The notes under the pieces were generated by a model that saw nothing but the letters and a program-made list of their open reading frames with translations, was not told the origin of the DNA and did no database searches. From NCBI GenBank assembly GCA_022710935.1, contig JAKLFY010000015.1:40068-104067 (forward strand): 64,000 nt of DNA, given 5' to 3'. Made by a program: the position numbers and the translations under genes. The first letter of the stretch is position 1. Each line of letters begins with the position of its first letter. Shown here piece by piece: positions 18,548-28,909 of the stretch. This DNA is from Verrucomicrobiota bacterium (GTDB taxonomy: Bacteria > Verrucomicrobiota > Verrucomicrobiia > Limisphaerales > J093).

Positions 18548-21500
18548 ATGAAGGCTCGCCGACTCCTCACACTCGCACTGTTTCTCTATCTTGCTCCATC
18601 CGTCGCGGTTGCAGCCGTCAAGACCTGGACCGGCCAGTCGGGCGGGCGCTGGAGCACGGCGTCCAACTGGTCGCCGGCCGGGGCGCCGGCGGACAAGGAC
18701 GCGCTGAGCTTTCCCCTGTTGCCGGCGGGGCGCGTCAAGGCGATGACCAATGACCTCGCGGGGCGGACGTTCCAGGACCTGACCTTCACGATCAACGGCT
18801 ACACGCTGCGCGGCGAGGCCCTGGCGCTCACCGCAGGCATCCACGCCAACCAGCCTAACCTGGGCAACACGATCGAGACGCCGGTCACCCTCAGCGGCCA
18901 CCAGACCTTCAACGTCTCAAGCGCGTCGGGCACCCTCCTGCTCTCGGGCGACATCAATCTCAACCGGGCCAATCTCGCCATCGATGGCCGCGGCAACCTG
19001 AATGCCAGCGGCGTGATCCGGAACCGCGGCAGCGTGGTGCTGACCGGGGACAATACCGTGACCTTTTTCGGCGCCCACTCGAATCAACTCGAAGGAACGG
19101 TCTGGGTGCAGAGCGGCACACTGATCCTCAACAAGGTGTCGGGCGGCGTGGGGCAGATCGCGGTGCCGGGCGACCTGATTGTCGGTTCGAGCGGGGCAGC
19201 CAGCGTGCGACTGGTCGAGAGCGGCCAGATCGCAGCCGGCTCCGCGGTGACGATCTACCAGGATTGTCTCCTGGACCTCGACGGCCAGACCAACACGGTG
19301 GGAAGTCTCCGGTTTGTCGGGGGCGGCACGGTGCAGACCGGGACGGGCCGGCTGGTTCTGGGCGGCGATGTGGCGGTCGAGGGCTTGGGTGAGGCGGCGG
19401 TGATTGCGGGGAATCTCCACCTGGGCAACAGCGATCGAGTCTTCACCGTTGGTGAGGTGGCGACCGGGGTGGACCTGAACGTCACGGCAACGGTCAGCGC
19501 AGGCACCAGCGGCGCGCCGCTCTACATCGGACGGGGCTTCACCAAGGCTGGGCTCGGAACGATGCGTCTGGCCGGGGCCAACACCTACGCCGGAGCGACC
19601 GATATCGACGAAGGCGCGCTGGCGATCGGCCACGGCCAGGCCCTTGGAGCCGGCGGCGGACTGCTGGCCGGCACCCGCGTCAATGCCAACGGCCAACTCC
19701 GACTCGACGGAGTGCAAGTGCCCGATGAGCCGCTGATGCTGAGCCGCGCGGCATCGAGCGGCCACGCTTTGGCCAGCTCGGGCGACTCGACCTGGGGCGG
19801 CACGGTCACCCTCAACACCGACAGCCGGTTGTCGAGCAGCGGGACGCTGGTCCTGTCCAACCGCGTCAGCGGCGCGGGCGGGCTGCTGCTCGATGGCAAC
19901 AGGTTCGAGTTTGCGGGCGCCGAGGCCAACATCTACGCCGGGACGACATGGGTCGATTGCGCGTTGGTGCGGCTGAACCACAGCGTGCTCCACAACAATG
20001 CCATCCCCGGCAACCTGGTCGTCGGCGCGAACTCGCCCGATGCGTCGAACATCGTGCAGTACGCCCTCAGCCAGCAGATTGCCGATACGGCCCGGGTGAC
20101 GCTACACCTGCGCAGCGTGCTCGATCTCAATGGCCGGGCGGATTGGATTGGCGAACTCGAGTTCGTGGGCGGGATCGCACCGCAGCACGGACATGTGAAG
20201 AGCGGGGCTGGTTTCCTCGGCGTGTCGAATCAGGTCGCCGCCGCCGAGTTTGCGGTAGGGAGCATCGCGGGGAACCTGAAACTGGCCGCGCCCACGTTCT
20301 TCGCCGTGAACACCAACGGCAGCGTGCTGGTGCCAGCCATGATCCAGGAAGGCGGCTTGACCCTGCGCGGGGGAGGCAACCTCAACTTGCAAGGGATCAA
20401 TACCTTTGCCGGCCCGGTCGTCGTCGAGCACGGCCTGCTGTTTGCCGACGGCAATTTTGCGCTGGGCGCCATCACCGGAAACACAACCGTGCAGCCCGGC
20501 GGCACGCTGAACCTGCAGCCGTCGGTGACCAGCCTTAACGAGCCGCTGACGCTCGGCGGGAGCGGCGTGCAGGACACCGGGGCGCTCCAGGCCTACGGGG
20601 ATATCACCTTGCCCAATGCCATCACGCTCGCCAGCGACACGGTCGTCTTCGTCGAGACCGACCGCACACTCGAGATCACCGGAGCGATCGGCGGCGCGGG
20701 CAGTCTGACCAAGACCGGCACTGGAACGTTGGCCCTGACCGGCAGCGCCACCAACACACTCGACGGGGATGTCTACGTGGGCGCGGGGCGGCTCGAGATG
20801 AACCGGGCCAGCGGCAACAGCATCCCCCGGCGCCTAATCGTTGGCGGCTCCGGCGCCGAGGCCGAGGCCGTGCACCTCGCCAATTCCGAGGTGGACTTTG
20901 TCACCGTGCGCCGCCAGGGCCGCTGGAATCTCAACGGTTTCAACGACAGCATCTCCGACCTCGTGCTGGTCGATGGCGGCCGCGTCAGCGCGCCCCCGCC
21001 CGGCCGCCTGAACCTGGTGGACGGCGCCAACCTCACCGTGCAGTTCGGCCTGGGCGTCACCGGAACCGCCGCACTCGAAGGCGTCCTGCTGCTGGGCGGC
21101 GTCCACACGTTCAGCGTCGCCGACCAGTTCGCACCCTTAAGCGATCCGGTCGATTTCGTGCTCTCCGCCCGGGTGCAGGGCGATGGTTCGATTCTCAAGA
21201 CCGGTTCGGGCGAGATGAGTCTGACCGAATCCAATTCCTTCACCGGCAACCTCTCGATCCAGGGCGGCCAGGTGCGCGTCGGACACAACGACGCCCTCGG
21301 CACGGGTGTGGGCGGCACGCTGGTGCTGAACAACGGCGGGCTGGTGCTCGAACCGGGCATCGGCATCGCCCACGAAGCCCTCACGCTCGACAGCGCCGCG
21401 CGCCCCGAATTCCCGGCATTGTGGGCGGCGGGGGACACCAACTACTGGACCGGCCCGGTCGGCTTGAAGAGCGCCGCCCGGGTGGGTGTGGCCACCAACA

Positions 21501-24055
21501 GCCTGCTGTACCTCTCGGGCCAGATCGCCGGCGCGGGCGATCTGATCTTCGAGGGCCCAGGCAAGGTCATTCTGTCGGGCGCGGCGCCCAACACCTACAC
21601 CGGAACCACGTGGTTCAAGGGGGGCGACGCCGAGTGCCGGAAGACCGCCGCCCACGGGGCCATTCCGGGACCGCTCGTTGTGGGTGACTCCGACACGAAC
21701 GCCCAGGTGTATGTCGAATTGACGCTCACCAACCTGCCCCAGATCAACGCCCTCGCGCCGGTGGTGCTGCACAAGCTGGGCATGCTCAGACCTAAGGGCG
21801 ATGGCGAAGAGACTCTCGGCTCGCTCGCGGGCGAAGGTCTCATTCTATTCGGAATAGAAACCAACGCCACGGCCCTGCTCATTGGCGGCAACAACGCATC
21901 GACAACGTTCAACGGACATCTCAGCAGCTTCAACCGCGGTTTGCGCCTTGCCAAACGCGGCTCGGGACAACTGACGCTCGGGGATGAGGCGTACCTGGCT
22001 CTGCAGCAGGAGAACGTGTGGACAGTCGAAGCCGGCACCCTGTGCGTCAATGGCCGGATGTCTTACGGCGACCTGCGCGTTCTGCCCGGCGCCACTCTCT
22101 CCGGCTCTGGCGAACTGCCGTCGGTCACCGTCTCGGGCGGCCGGCTCGCTCCGGGCGATGGACCGGGGGGGCGGACGGGCCTCCTGACCTTCGGAAACCT
22201 GGCGCTGGAATCCAACGCCGTGGTGGCCTTGGACATCCAGGGCCCGGACGACCCTGCGCTGCGCGACTGCATGGTCATCGAGAGCTGGCTGGGCGGTGAC
22301 GGCGAAATGACCATCACGAACTGCACGCTCGAGATCGCGCTCGATGCGGTCCCGGCGGAAGGCGTTCCCCTGCTCATTGCCTATGTCGATCACGGCGACC
22401 CCCTCCGCATCCAGGGACACTTCGCGGGCCTCCCGGAGGGATCGGTGCTGTCTGTGCCGCCCTTCTCGCTCCGGGTCAACTACAACGCTCAGCCGGACTC
22501 CGATGACCAGCAGGTCACGCTGACGCTGGTGAATCCGCCGCTCGCAAGCGGTACCGCCCAGGTCGTCGGCAACAACGTCGTTCCTGGCAGGATCAACCCC
22601 TTCGAATGCGATGCCCTCTTCATCCCATTCACGAACACCCTCGCCATTCCGTTGACCGGAATCCGCGCGGTGCTCTCGTCGCCCTCGATCGGCCTCCTGG
22701 TCACCCAACCGGAGTCGTTCTACCCCGACATCCCCCCCGGCGGTGTGGGCGTGAACCTGACTCCGTTCCAGATGAGCACCTTCAAGTCCCTCCAGAATGG
22801 GGCGGACATCGAGGTCACATTCACCACTCCCGACGCCCCGTCTTTCTCGGCCAGCGTCCATGTCGACGTTGGCAGCCCCGGCCCCACGTACCGATTCGAC
22901 AATCCCGCGTCCCACACCATCCCGGGCCGAACGACCGTCGATGTGCCAGTCGATGCGGACAGTTTCTACGGCACGATCGATTCCGTCCAGGCGTCGCTCC
23001 ACCTTACCCATCCGAACATCGGCGACCTCGAGCTCGCTCTCGTGGCCCATGATGGCCGAACTGTCCTGCTCAGCCGCGCCCTGGGCGGCACCAACGATGC
23101 CTACGGCGCGGCCTGCGCCGACCGCATGCGAACCACGTTCACCGACACCGCGCGCACCCCGATCGGGAAAGCCGCGCCGCCGTTCGCCGGAGCGTACCGT
23201 CCGATCGAGCCTCTCGCGGCCTTTGCGGGCAAGGACTATACGGCGTCGTCCGACGATCCCTGGCGGCTGCGCATCGCCAACCGCGGCCATTTGCCCGCCC
23301 AGCTCGAGTGCTGGTCGCTGTCTCTGACCCAACTCCGGAGCACCAACGGATCCGGCGGATGCCTCACCTGCATCGAGCCCATCCTGGCAACCCTCACCAC
23401 CAATCACCCGGTCCACCTGGGCCAACTCGACACCGACGGCCCGACCTCCTGCGCGCGGCCCAACACCTGCCGCATCGAGTGGACGCGCACCGAAATCGTC
23501 GACGACGAAACCTGGCCCTTCGTCGAGGTGACCAACACCATGTACTACCAAACACACGCCTTCACCAATACCGGCCCCGCCACGTGCGTCAGCGCCGCCA
23601 TCTCCAGGTTGTTGTCCTCGTGGCCCGTGCTGCATGCCGCCGCCTATCTCGATGCCTTCAACCCGGACGCGCCCTGTGAGAACTACCTGGGTGACGTTGG
23701 TCAGCCGGCGGGAGCATGGCCCAGGTCCTTCTCGTTCGACGTGCCGCTCGGCGCCCAGTTCATCATCGTTGTCAGCATGTCGACGGAAAACCGCTCCCCC
23801 GTCGATTACCAACTCCTTGTCACCGGCGGCGACTGCCCGCCACCAGACCTGGCCATCACCCCGGATGCGGCACCGGGCAAAGTGGCGGTTTCGTGGAGCA
23901 CGGCGGCGGCGGGGTACCAGCTCGAAACCTCGCCCGCGCTGAGCCCGCCCGGCTTCACGCGGTCAACGGTGTCTCCGGCCGTGGTCGATGGCCAATTCGT
24001 TGTCACAAACACCGCCGCAGGCACGAGTCGGTACTACCGCCTGCATCGGCCCTGA
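18548..24055 (+). CDS. Giant PATR (autotransporter-associated beta-strand) surface protein with P-domain
   Basis: About 1835 residues. A signal peptide (LLTLALFLYLAPSVAVAA) leads into KTWTGQSGGRWSTASNW, the usual opening of verrucomicrobial PATR proteins. Then come many beta-helix repeats of the form GxGxLxKxGxGTLxLTGxNTYxGxT (for example GAGSLTKTGTGTLALTG, LRLAKRGSGQLTLGD). Residues about 1445-1597 look like a proprotein-convertase P-domain (THPNIGDLELALVAHDG, DPWRLRIANRGHLPAQLECW). The C terminus has a beta domain (GYQLETSPALSPPG), without an autotransporter barrel. It is probably an adhesin or sheath-like surface protein. GTG 18530 is an alternative start. It converges with the next gene; the two stop regions overlap by 22 bases. 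Confidence 0.88.
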   Translation: MKARRLLTLALFLYLAPSVAVAAVKTWTGQSGGRWSTASNWSPAGAPADKDALSFPLLPAGRVKAMTNDLAGRTFQDLTFTINGYTLRGEALALTAGIHANQPNLGNTIETPVTLSGHQTFNVSSASGTLLLSGDINLNRANLAIDGRGNLNASGVIRNRGSVVLTGDNTVTFFGAHSNQLEGTVWVQSGTLILNKVSGGVGQIAVPGDLIVGSSGAASVRLVESGQIAAGSAVTIYQDCLLDLDGQTNTVGSLRFVGGGTVQTGTGRLVLGGDVAVEGLGEAAVIAGNLHLGNSDRVFTVGEVATGVDLNVTATVSAGTSGAPLYIGRGFTKAGLGTMRLAGANTYAGATDIDEGALAIGHGQALGAGGGLLAGTRVNANGQLRLDGVQVPDEPLMLSRAASSGHALASSGDSTWGGTVTLNTDSRLSSSGTLVLSNRVSGAGGLLLDGNRFEFAGAEANIYAGTTWVDCALVRLNHSVLHNNAIPGNLVVGANSPDASNIVQYALSQQIADTARVTLHLRSVLDLNGRADWIGELEFVGGIAPQHGHVKSGAGFLGVSNQVAAAEFAVGSIAGNLKLAAPTFFAVNTNGSVLVPAMIQEGGLTLRGGGNLNLQGINTFAGPVVVEHGLLFADGNFALGAITGNTTVQPGGTLNLQPSVTSLNEPLTLGGSGVQDTGALQAYGDITLPNAITLASDTVVFVETDRTLEITGAIGGAGSLTKTGTGTLALTGSATNTLDGDVYVGAGRLEMNRASGNSIPRRLIVGGSGAEAEAVHLANSEVDFVTVRRQGRWNLNGFNDSISDLVLVDGGRVSAPPPGRLNLVDGANLTVQFGLGVTGTAALEGVLLLGGVHTFSVADQFAPLSDPVDFVLSARVQGDGSILKTGSGEMSLTESNSFTGNLSIQGGQVRVGHNDALGTGVGGTLVLNNGGLVLEPGIGIAHEALTLDSAARPEFPALWAAGDTNYWTGPVGLKSAARVGVATNSLLYLSGQIAGAGDLIFEGPGKVILSGAAPNTYTGTTWFKGGDAECRKTAAHGAIPGPLVVGDSDTNAQVYVELTLTNLPQINALAPVVLHKLGMLRPKGDGEETLGSLAGEGLILFGIETNATALLIGGNNASTTFNGHLSSFNRGLRLAKRGSGQLTLGDEAYLALQQENVWTVEAGTLCVNGRMSYGDLRVLPGATLSGSGELPSVTVSGGRLAPGDGPGGRTGLLTFGNLALESNAVVALDIQGPDDPALRDCMVIESWLGGDGEMTITNCTLEIALDAVPAEGVPLLIAYVDHGDPLRIQGHFAGLPEGSVLSVPPFSLRVNYNAQPDSDDQQVTLTLVNPPLASGTAQVVGNNVVPGRINPFECDALFIPFTNTLAIPLTGIRAVLSSPSIGLLVTQPESFYPDIPPGGVGVNLTPFQMSTFKSLQNGADIEVTFTTPDAPSFSASVHVDVGSPGPTYRFDNPASHTIPGRTTVDVPVDADSFYGTIDSVQASLHLTHPNIGDLELALVAHDGRTVLLSRALGGTNDAYGAACADRMRTTFTDTARTPIGKAAPPFAGAYRPIEPLAAFAGKDYTASSDDPWRLRIANRGHLPAQLECWSLSLTQLRSTNGSGGCLTCIEPILATLTTNHPVHLGQLDTDGPTSCARPNTCRIEWTRTEIVDDETWPFVEVTNTMYYQTHAFTNTGPATCVSAAISRLLSSWPVLHAAAYLDAFNPDAPCENYLGDVGQPAGAWPRSFSFDVPLGAQFIIVVSMSTENRSPVDYQLLVTGGDCPPPDLAITPDAAPGKVAVSWSTAAAGYQLETSPALSPPGFTRSTVSPAVVDGQFVVTNTAAGTSRYYRLHRP

Positions 24056-27000
24056 CACTGTGGCGCGGTCTCGGCCGCGGCGAGAATGACGCGAAAGCCG
24101 ACGTCATGGACCTTCTGCCAGGGCGCGTAGGCGCGGCGGACCGAAGAGCCGGCGTCGGCCGGACGGTCGGCCCACGACCCGCCTCGGGCCACCTTGCGTT
24201 CACCGGGGTTCTCATCGTCGCGGCCATCCTCCGCGAACGGATAAGGCCGATAGCTGGAGCGCGTCCACTCGCTGACGTTGCCGACCATGTCTTTGAGGCC
24301 CCAGGCGTTGGGCTCGGTCTGGCCAACGTAGTCCACCACATGCCAGCGGTCGCTGAACCGCTCGTCATGGAGGGGGAAGTTCATCTCGGGCGGATAGGGA
24401 TAGCGGCGCGGCAGCGCGCTGGGTCCGTCATAGGTCATCCGGTACCAGCGCAGCGATCGGTCGGCCAGGTTTGCGAACGGGCCAAAATCGGCATCGCCAT
24501 CGCCGTAAAAGAACTGCGTCTCGGTTCCGGCGCGGGCGGCCCATTCCCACTGAGCCTCGGTGGGCAAAATGGCCGTTGCGCTCGTCCTGCGGCTCAGCCA
24601 CTCGCAGAACCGCATGGCCTCCGCCCACGACACCCGCGCCACCGGCTGATCGGGGTGGTTGGCGATGTGCCCGGGAACCGTTTGGTCCATGTAGTGCATG
24701 TCCACATAACGCGTGTCATGCCGCGGATCGAACAGGGCGTATTGGCGATTGCTCACCTCGTCGGCCGCCATCCAGAAACCTTGCCGGAGGCGCACCGCAC
24801 TGCGCGGGCGCTCGTCCGCCGCGCCGCTCAGGCTGCCCATGACAAACTCGCCCGCGGGAATCCAAACGAACTCCATCTCCACGCCTTCGCCCAACTCGAT
24901 CGTCCGCCGCCCACCGCCTGGCCCGGCAGCCTGCCTCTGGCGCGCCGTGGCCGCGGTGAACGGAAAACCCTCGGCAGTCAGCCCGTCCGGCCCGGGGGTT
25001 TCGACGGGCGCGGGTTCCAGGAAGCCGACCGGAGCCCGTTCTCGGAAAGCCTTCGCAGCCTCGAGAAACTCACCTTCCGGATCGGTGGTGTCGCCCTCAA
25101 ACGCCTGGGCAAGCTCGAGGCGGCGCTGTCGCTGGTCCCGATTCTCGAAAAGGGGCGGATTCCAGCTCCCCGCCCGCGGCACGTTCAGATCGATCCAGCA
25201 ATAGAGCCGCTCCCGCGATTCGCGGCTCAGCTCCGCCAACCTGACTCCGTGATGCCCCTTCTCGAGCATTTGGATCAGGGGGCTGGTGGACGCGTGATAA
25301 TCGAGCGGTGTCAACAATGCCATGTCGCTCTCCACCCCCGGCCTGCGCACATAGGGGTGAATCGTGTCGTAGGCCGTGTCCGGGTCGCGGAAGCAGGGAC
25401 GGCTGCGCGGCCCGACCATGGGCGGATCGGAGTGACAGCCGATGCAATGCTGTTCCAACACCGGGAAGACCTCGTGCGCGAACGCGAACGGACGAGGCGG
25501 GCCGAACCAGGGCCGGAGCGGTTGGCCGCTGCGCAGATCGGTCAGGCCCCGCCGAACGGGCACGGTGGCCGGCCGCGGCTCGTGGCACCCCACACAAGAG
25601 ACGCGCTCGCCGGGCATGCCCACCAGCCAGCTTCGCATCAACTGCAACGCCCGCCCCTCGCTGTCCAGCGGCTGAATCGACACGGGCAGGTTGGCCGGGA
25701 TCTGAAAACACACCGAACCGTCCGGCGCCACCGGGGCCGTCCCCAGGATGCGCTTCACGTCCCAGCCCGCCTCCGTGCCGATTAAAGGGAAACCGGCCTT
25801 GTTGACATACCCGAAGTGATACGAAAAAACCCGCACCTCCCGCACGGTGCCGCGCGGCACGCCTTGCAGGCCCGAGCCGCAATAGATGTCGGCGATGTGC
25901 ACGTCGACCGTGCGCTTCTCCGGGGCGATGCGGTCGGGAACAACCGGCGGTTGCGGAGATGGAGCCAACGGCAGCGGCTCGAACAGCGCCGCGCCTTCCA
26001 CCTCCGCAACCAGGGTCGCGTTGTCGAAGACATCCACCAGGTAGATCCCCCACAGGCTTTGCGCATCCGGCTTCATCGAGACCAAAAAGTACTTGGGGCT
26101 GAGCGGACACGGATGCGTTGTCAGCGAAGAAACTTCCTTGAGGTAGACGTCGCCGACAATCGCGTCGCAAACGGTCCCGGGAACCGGCTTTCCCCAGCCC
26201 GGAATCAACTGCACAAAGCCGGTCTCCGTTGCAGGCAGCAGCTCCGGGGTCACCGCGATGGGACGCCCCTCGACGCCCCACTCCTTCGAGGCCGGGCGAT
26301 GCCGGAATGGATAGGCGCCGGCCAGTGAGGGATCGAGCAGGGCCAACCGCCCGCAGTCGCCGTAGTCGTGGTGGCCGCTGATGATACCCGCCAGCAGGGT
26401 CGGGTGGCCCGGAACCGGCCGGGCAAATCGGAATGCCGTAGGAAACCAGGAACCGCTTCCGTAGAGCGCCAGGTGACAGGTGCCGTCCGGGTTCATGGTC
26501 ATCCGCCGTCGCGAAAAGTAGTGGGGGATGTCGCTGTATTCCCAGCGCTGATAGAGGACGCGCCCGTCGTTCAGCACCGTCGGGTCGTTGCTGCTGTCCT
26601 GATCGAAGGTCAGTTGACGCAAGGTCTTGGAGGCCGGATCGAGCAGGTAGAGACTGGCAACCTGCTGGCTTCCGTCCAGGCACGGCAAGCCGATGTAACC
26701 AGCCGTCGAACAGACAAGCACCTTGCCGTTGGGCAACAGGCAGGCATCGAAGAAATCCAAATCCGGGTAGTTCGTCGGCGTGATCTGCTCCACCCCGCTG
26801 CTATCCCGGTTCATCTGGAACACCGCCCAACGCCCGCGGTCGTCCAGGCTCGAAAAGAGCAGGCGCTCGCCCGCCCAATCCAGCCTCACATCCCGGAGAA
26901 TCCGGCCCTGGCCTGGCCCGTAGAGCCGCTCGAGTCTCGGGCGCCCGCGCAGATCCGACAGCACGGCGATCTCGTTGTCCCAGGGCCCGCGCGAAATGGC

Positions 27001-27909
27001 CGCATGAGTCAGGTAGTTGAATGGCACGAACCCGGCATCTCCCCCGGTCACCCGTCGAGCGCCGCGTCCGGCGAAATTCCGCCGCACCACCAACAGCCGG
27101 TCAAAATCGAGCAACGGATTCGCCAGCAATGCGCTTCGGACGCCGCCCAGGAGACTGTCGATCGCCTCGGTCTGCGCCCGTTCATCATCCGAGAATTCCA
27201 GGAGCGCCCGACGCCGGCTTTCGAATGCGCCCAAAAACCGCCGGTGCCCGCGCCCGTCGTAGCGGTTTGGGAAGGTCTTCTCCATGTCGCCGACGGCCCG
27301 CCGCACAGCCTCCACATCGACCCGTGCCAACGCGGCCCGAGCAGCCTCCGCCCGCGCCCGCTGCGCCTGGAGCCGCCTCATGTCCTCGCGTTCTTCGGGG
27401 CTCAGCCGCCTGGGGACCGCGCCCTCGGGCGACTGCAGGCGCAGTGCGCAGATGTGCGGAAAGGGCCCGTCCCTTTGGAGGGTGAGGGTGTACCTGCCGC
27501 GCTCGCAGCGCAGGACACACTGTCGCTCCCACCGGGCCGACTTGGTCTGCCAACTGCCCGTCACCCCGGCGAATCCTGCCTCCACCTTCACTCCGCCCAG
27601 GTGAATCTCCACCGGGCGCGACTCACCGGCCGCGTACAACCCCCAGAGCACATAGTCCGCGCTCAGGGGAAACTCGACCACATACTCCGCGCGGTTCGGC
27701 ATCTCGCCGCCGTTCCAAATGCAGGAAGGGCCGTCGGCATACGCCTGCCCCGCCATGCTGACCTGCACATTGCCCTCGTCGAAGTCACGCGCTTCGATGA
27801 CGCATTCATCCGCGACTCCCCGCAAGCCGCATGGCCCCGAAAGCAATGTCAGAAGGAGGATGACCGCGGTCAGGAAGGGCCTCACGAACTCCCCGACACC
27901 GCCCGGCAT
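24034..27909 (-). CDS. Secreted propeller / haem-motif / formylglycine-generating-enzyme-like fusion
   Basis: About 1291 residues from ATG 27909, with a hydrophobic leader (FLTAVILLLTLLSGPCG). Residues about 35-150 form a beta-rich carbohydrate-binding-like domain. A helical linker follows, then the LLDFDRLLVVRRNF phrase and a TolB-like propeller as in hydrazine-synthase-alpha-like proteins. Two haem c motifs are CVGCH near 772 and CIGCH near 822. The last 290 residues are an FGE-sulfatase domain (FVWIPAGEFVMGS, ILPTEAQWEWAARAG, MVGNVSEWTRSSY, VARGGSW). FGE-type domains usually bind calcium and often serve as non-catalytic modules in such fusions. The upstream ATG at 27978 is possible. It is last in a run with the genes at 28026 and 28910. 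Confidence 0.87.
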   Translation of the reverse strand: MPGGVGEFVRPFLTAVILLLTLLSGPCGLRGVADECVIEARDFDEGNVQVSMAGQAYADGPSCIWNGGEMPNRAEYVVEFPLSADYVLWGLYAAGESRPVEIHLGGVKVEAGFAGVTGSWQTKSARWERQCVLRCERGRYTLTLQRDGPFPHICALRLQSPEGAVPRRLSPEEREDMRRLQAQRARAEAARAALARVDVEAVRRAVGDMEKTFPNRYDGRGHRRFLGAFESRRRALLEFSDDERAQTEAIDSLLGGVRSALLANPLLDFDRLLVVRRNFAGRGARRVTGGDAGFVPFNYLTHAAISRGPWDNEIAVLSDLRGRPRLERLYGPGQGRILRDVRLDWAGERLLFSSLDDRGRWAVFQMNRDSSGVEQITPTNYPDLDFFDACLLPNGKVLVCSTAGYIGLPCLDGSQQVASLYLLDPASKTLRQLTFDQDSSNDPTVLNDGRVLYQRWEYSDIPHYFSRRRMTMNPDGTCHLALYGSGSWFPTAFRFARPVPGHPTLLAGIISGHHDYGDCGRLALLDPSLAGAYPFRHRPASKEWGVEGRPIAVTPELLPATETGFVQLIPGWGKPVPGTVCDAIVGDVYLKEVSSLTTHPCPLSPKYFLVSMKPDAQSLWGIYLVDVFDNATLVAEVEGAALFEPLPLAPSPQPPVVPDRIAPEKRTVDVHIADIYCGSGLQGVPRGTVREVRVFSYHFGYVNKAGFPLIGTEAGWDVKRILGTAPVAPDGSVCFQIPANLPVSIQPLDSEGRALQLMRSWLVGMPGERVSCVGCHEPRPATVPVRRGLTDLRSGQPLRPWFGPPRPFAFAHEVFPVLEQHCIGCHSDPPMVGPRSRPCFRDPDTAYDTIHPYVRRPGVESDMALLTPLDYHASTSPLIQMLEKGHHGVRLAELSRESRERLYCWIDLNVPRAGSWNPPLFENRDQRQRRLELAQAFEGDTTDPEGEFLEAAKAFRERAPVGFLEPAPVETPGPDGLTAEGFPFTAATARQRQAAGPGGGRRTIELGEGVEMEFVWIPAGEFVMGSLSGAADERPRSAVRLRQGFWMAADEVSNRQYALFDPRHDTRYVDMHYMDQTVPGHIANHPDQPVARVSWAEAMRFCEWLSRRTSATAILPTEAQWEWAARAGTETQFFYGDGDADFGPFANLADRSLRWYRMTYDGPSALPRRYPYPPEMNFPLHDERFSDRWHVVDYVGQTEPNAWGLKDMVGNVSEWTRSSYRPYPFAEDGRDDENPGERKVARGGSWADRPADAGSSVRRAYAPWQKVHDVGFRVILAAAETAPQCQGRCRR

Positions 27910-28025
27910 GCTGGGGAATCGGGGAAGGCGCGGGGGCCGCGCAACGCAGCGGGTGCTCGTCCATGCTCCTTTCGGCATGGGGAAGCAGTGCTGATGACAG
28001 TGGTCGAGAGAGGGGCAGCCAGTGC

Positions 28026-28871
28026 TCACAGCGGAGAACGGGGATTATAGCATCGCTGGATCCACAACAGATCCGGGTTTTGCCGGCTCCGCTGATAGAA
28101 CAGTCCCTCCTTGGCGATTTGGATGGTGCGAGGGTCCTTCCAGACGTGGTTTTCCGCGTGCCCATCCGCGAACGCGAAGTTGCCTCGATCGTTGTGCCAC
28201 CAGCTCACCGGATCGACGAACGATTCGATCTCGATGTAACAGACCCAGGGTCCCAGGCGGTAGGTCCGAGGATCGTCATTGGGGACAAAGATGAACTTTG
28301 TCGATGGGCTCAGGATCTCGCTCAGCGTGTGCACAAGATACGGTTCGTTGTCCCATCCGCCTTCGCCATTCATGGTGTTGGCGATGCAGTAACTCCGCAG
28401 GTGCACATCTTTGTCCCCGGGGCATTTGTAAACCTCATGGGCACCCACGTAGGACCACAGAAACCCGTCCTTGAGATGCTGCAAACGCCTCTCGCGGCTG
28501 ACAGGATGTTCCTGAGGACTGGCCCAGACCGCGTCCTCGGGAGGAATCCAGACCCAGTCGGCCCGCACCTTGGCATCTCGGCTGTATGTCGATCCGCCCA
28601 CCAGCCTGTCTTCATGATCACCGGCGTAGAGATACCACGCGGTCGCCAAGGTCTTCAGATTGCCCAGGCACACCGTGCCGAGCGCCCGCTGCTTCGCCCG
28701 GGTAACGGCGGGCAAGAGCAATCCGGCGAGGATGGCAATGATCGCAATCACCACCAACAGCTCGATGAGCGTGAATCCTCGCCTCGATGTCCTGCCGAAA
28801 CTCGCATCCCGCACCGCCGTGAGACGCGGCTTGAGTCTTCCGGCGCGCCTTGGCGCCTCTCGAGATGACAT
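28026..28871 (-). CDS. Prepilin-type (type II pseudopilin-like) secreted protein
   Basis: A 281-residue protein with the class III signal sequence [19 protein letters not shown] (cleavage after the Gly, methylation of Phe) near residue 30. A long hydrophobic helix (LAGLLLPAV) and the family phrases [20 protein letters not shown] and FAFADGHAE near the C terminus follow. This is the H-X9-DG type of Verrucomicrobia and Planctomycetes, present in many copies per genome with unknown individual roles. ATG 28871 is chosen because the ATG at 28904 lies within a repeat-like GCGGGTTAG segment. It lies between the LamG/Ig gene (38-base gap) and the FGE fusion. Confidence 0.88.
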   Translation of the reverse strand: MSSREAPRRAGRLKPRLTAVRDASFGRTSRRGFTLIELLVVIAIIAILAGLLLPAVTRAKQRALGTVCLGNLKTLATAWYLYAGDHEDRLVGGSTYSRDAKVRADWVWIPPEDAVWASPQEHPVSRERRLQHLKDGFLWSYVGAHEVYKCPGDKDVHLRSYCIANTMNGEGGWDNEPYLVHTLSEILSPSTKFIFVPNDDPRTYRLGPWVCYIEIESFVDPVSWWHNDRGNFAFADGHAENHVWKDPRTIQIAKEGLFYQRSRQNPDLLWIQRCYNPRSPL

Positions 28872-28909
28872 TGCCTCCGCGGTGGTCACAGATCCATGAG
28901 ACATGCGGG

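Noticed and set aside
21845..23812. 655-codon minus-strand frame within the PATR gene
   Set aside because: Antisense shadow; Arg/Gly-rich and without domains.
24034..27909. True hydrazine synthase or anammox gene
   Set aside because: The haem-propeller core is shared by many non-anammox bacteria, and no hydrazine synthase beta/gamma genes are nearby.
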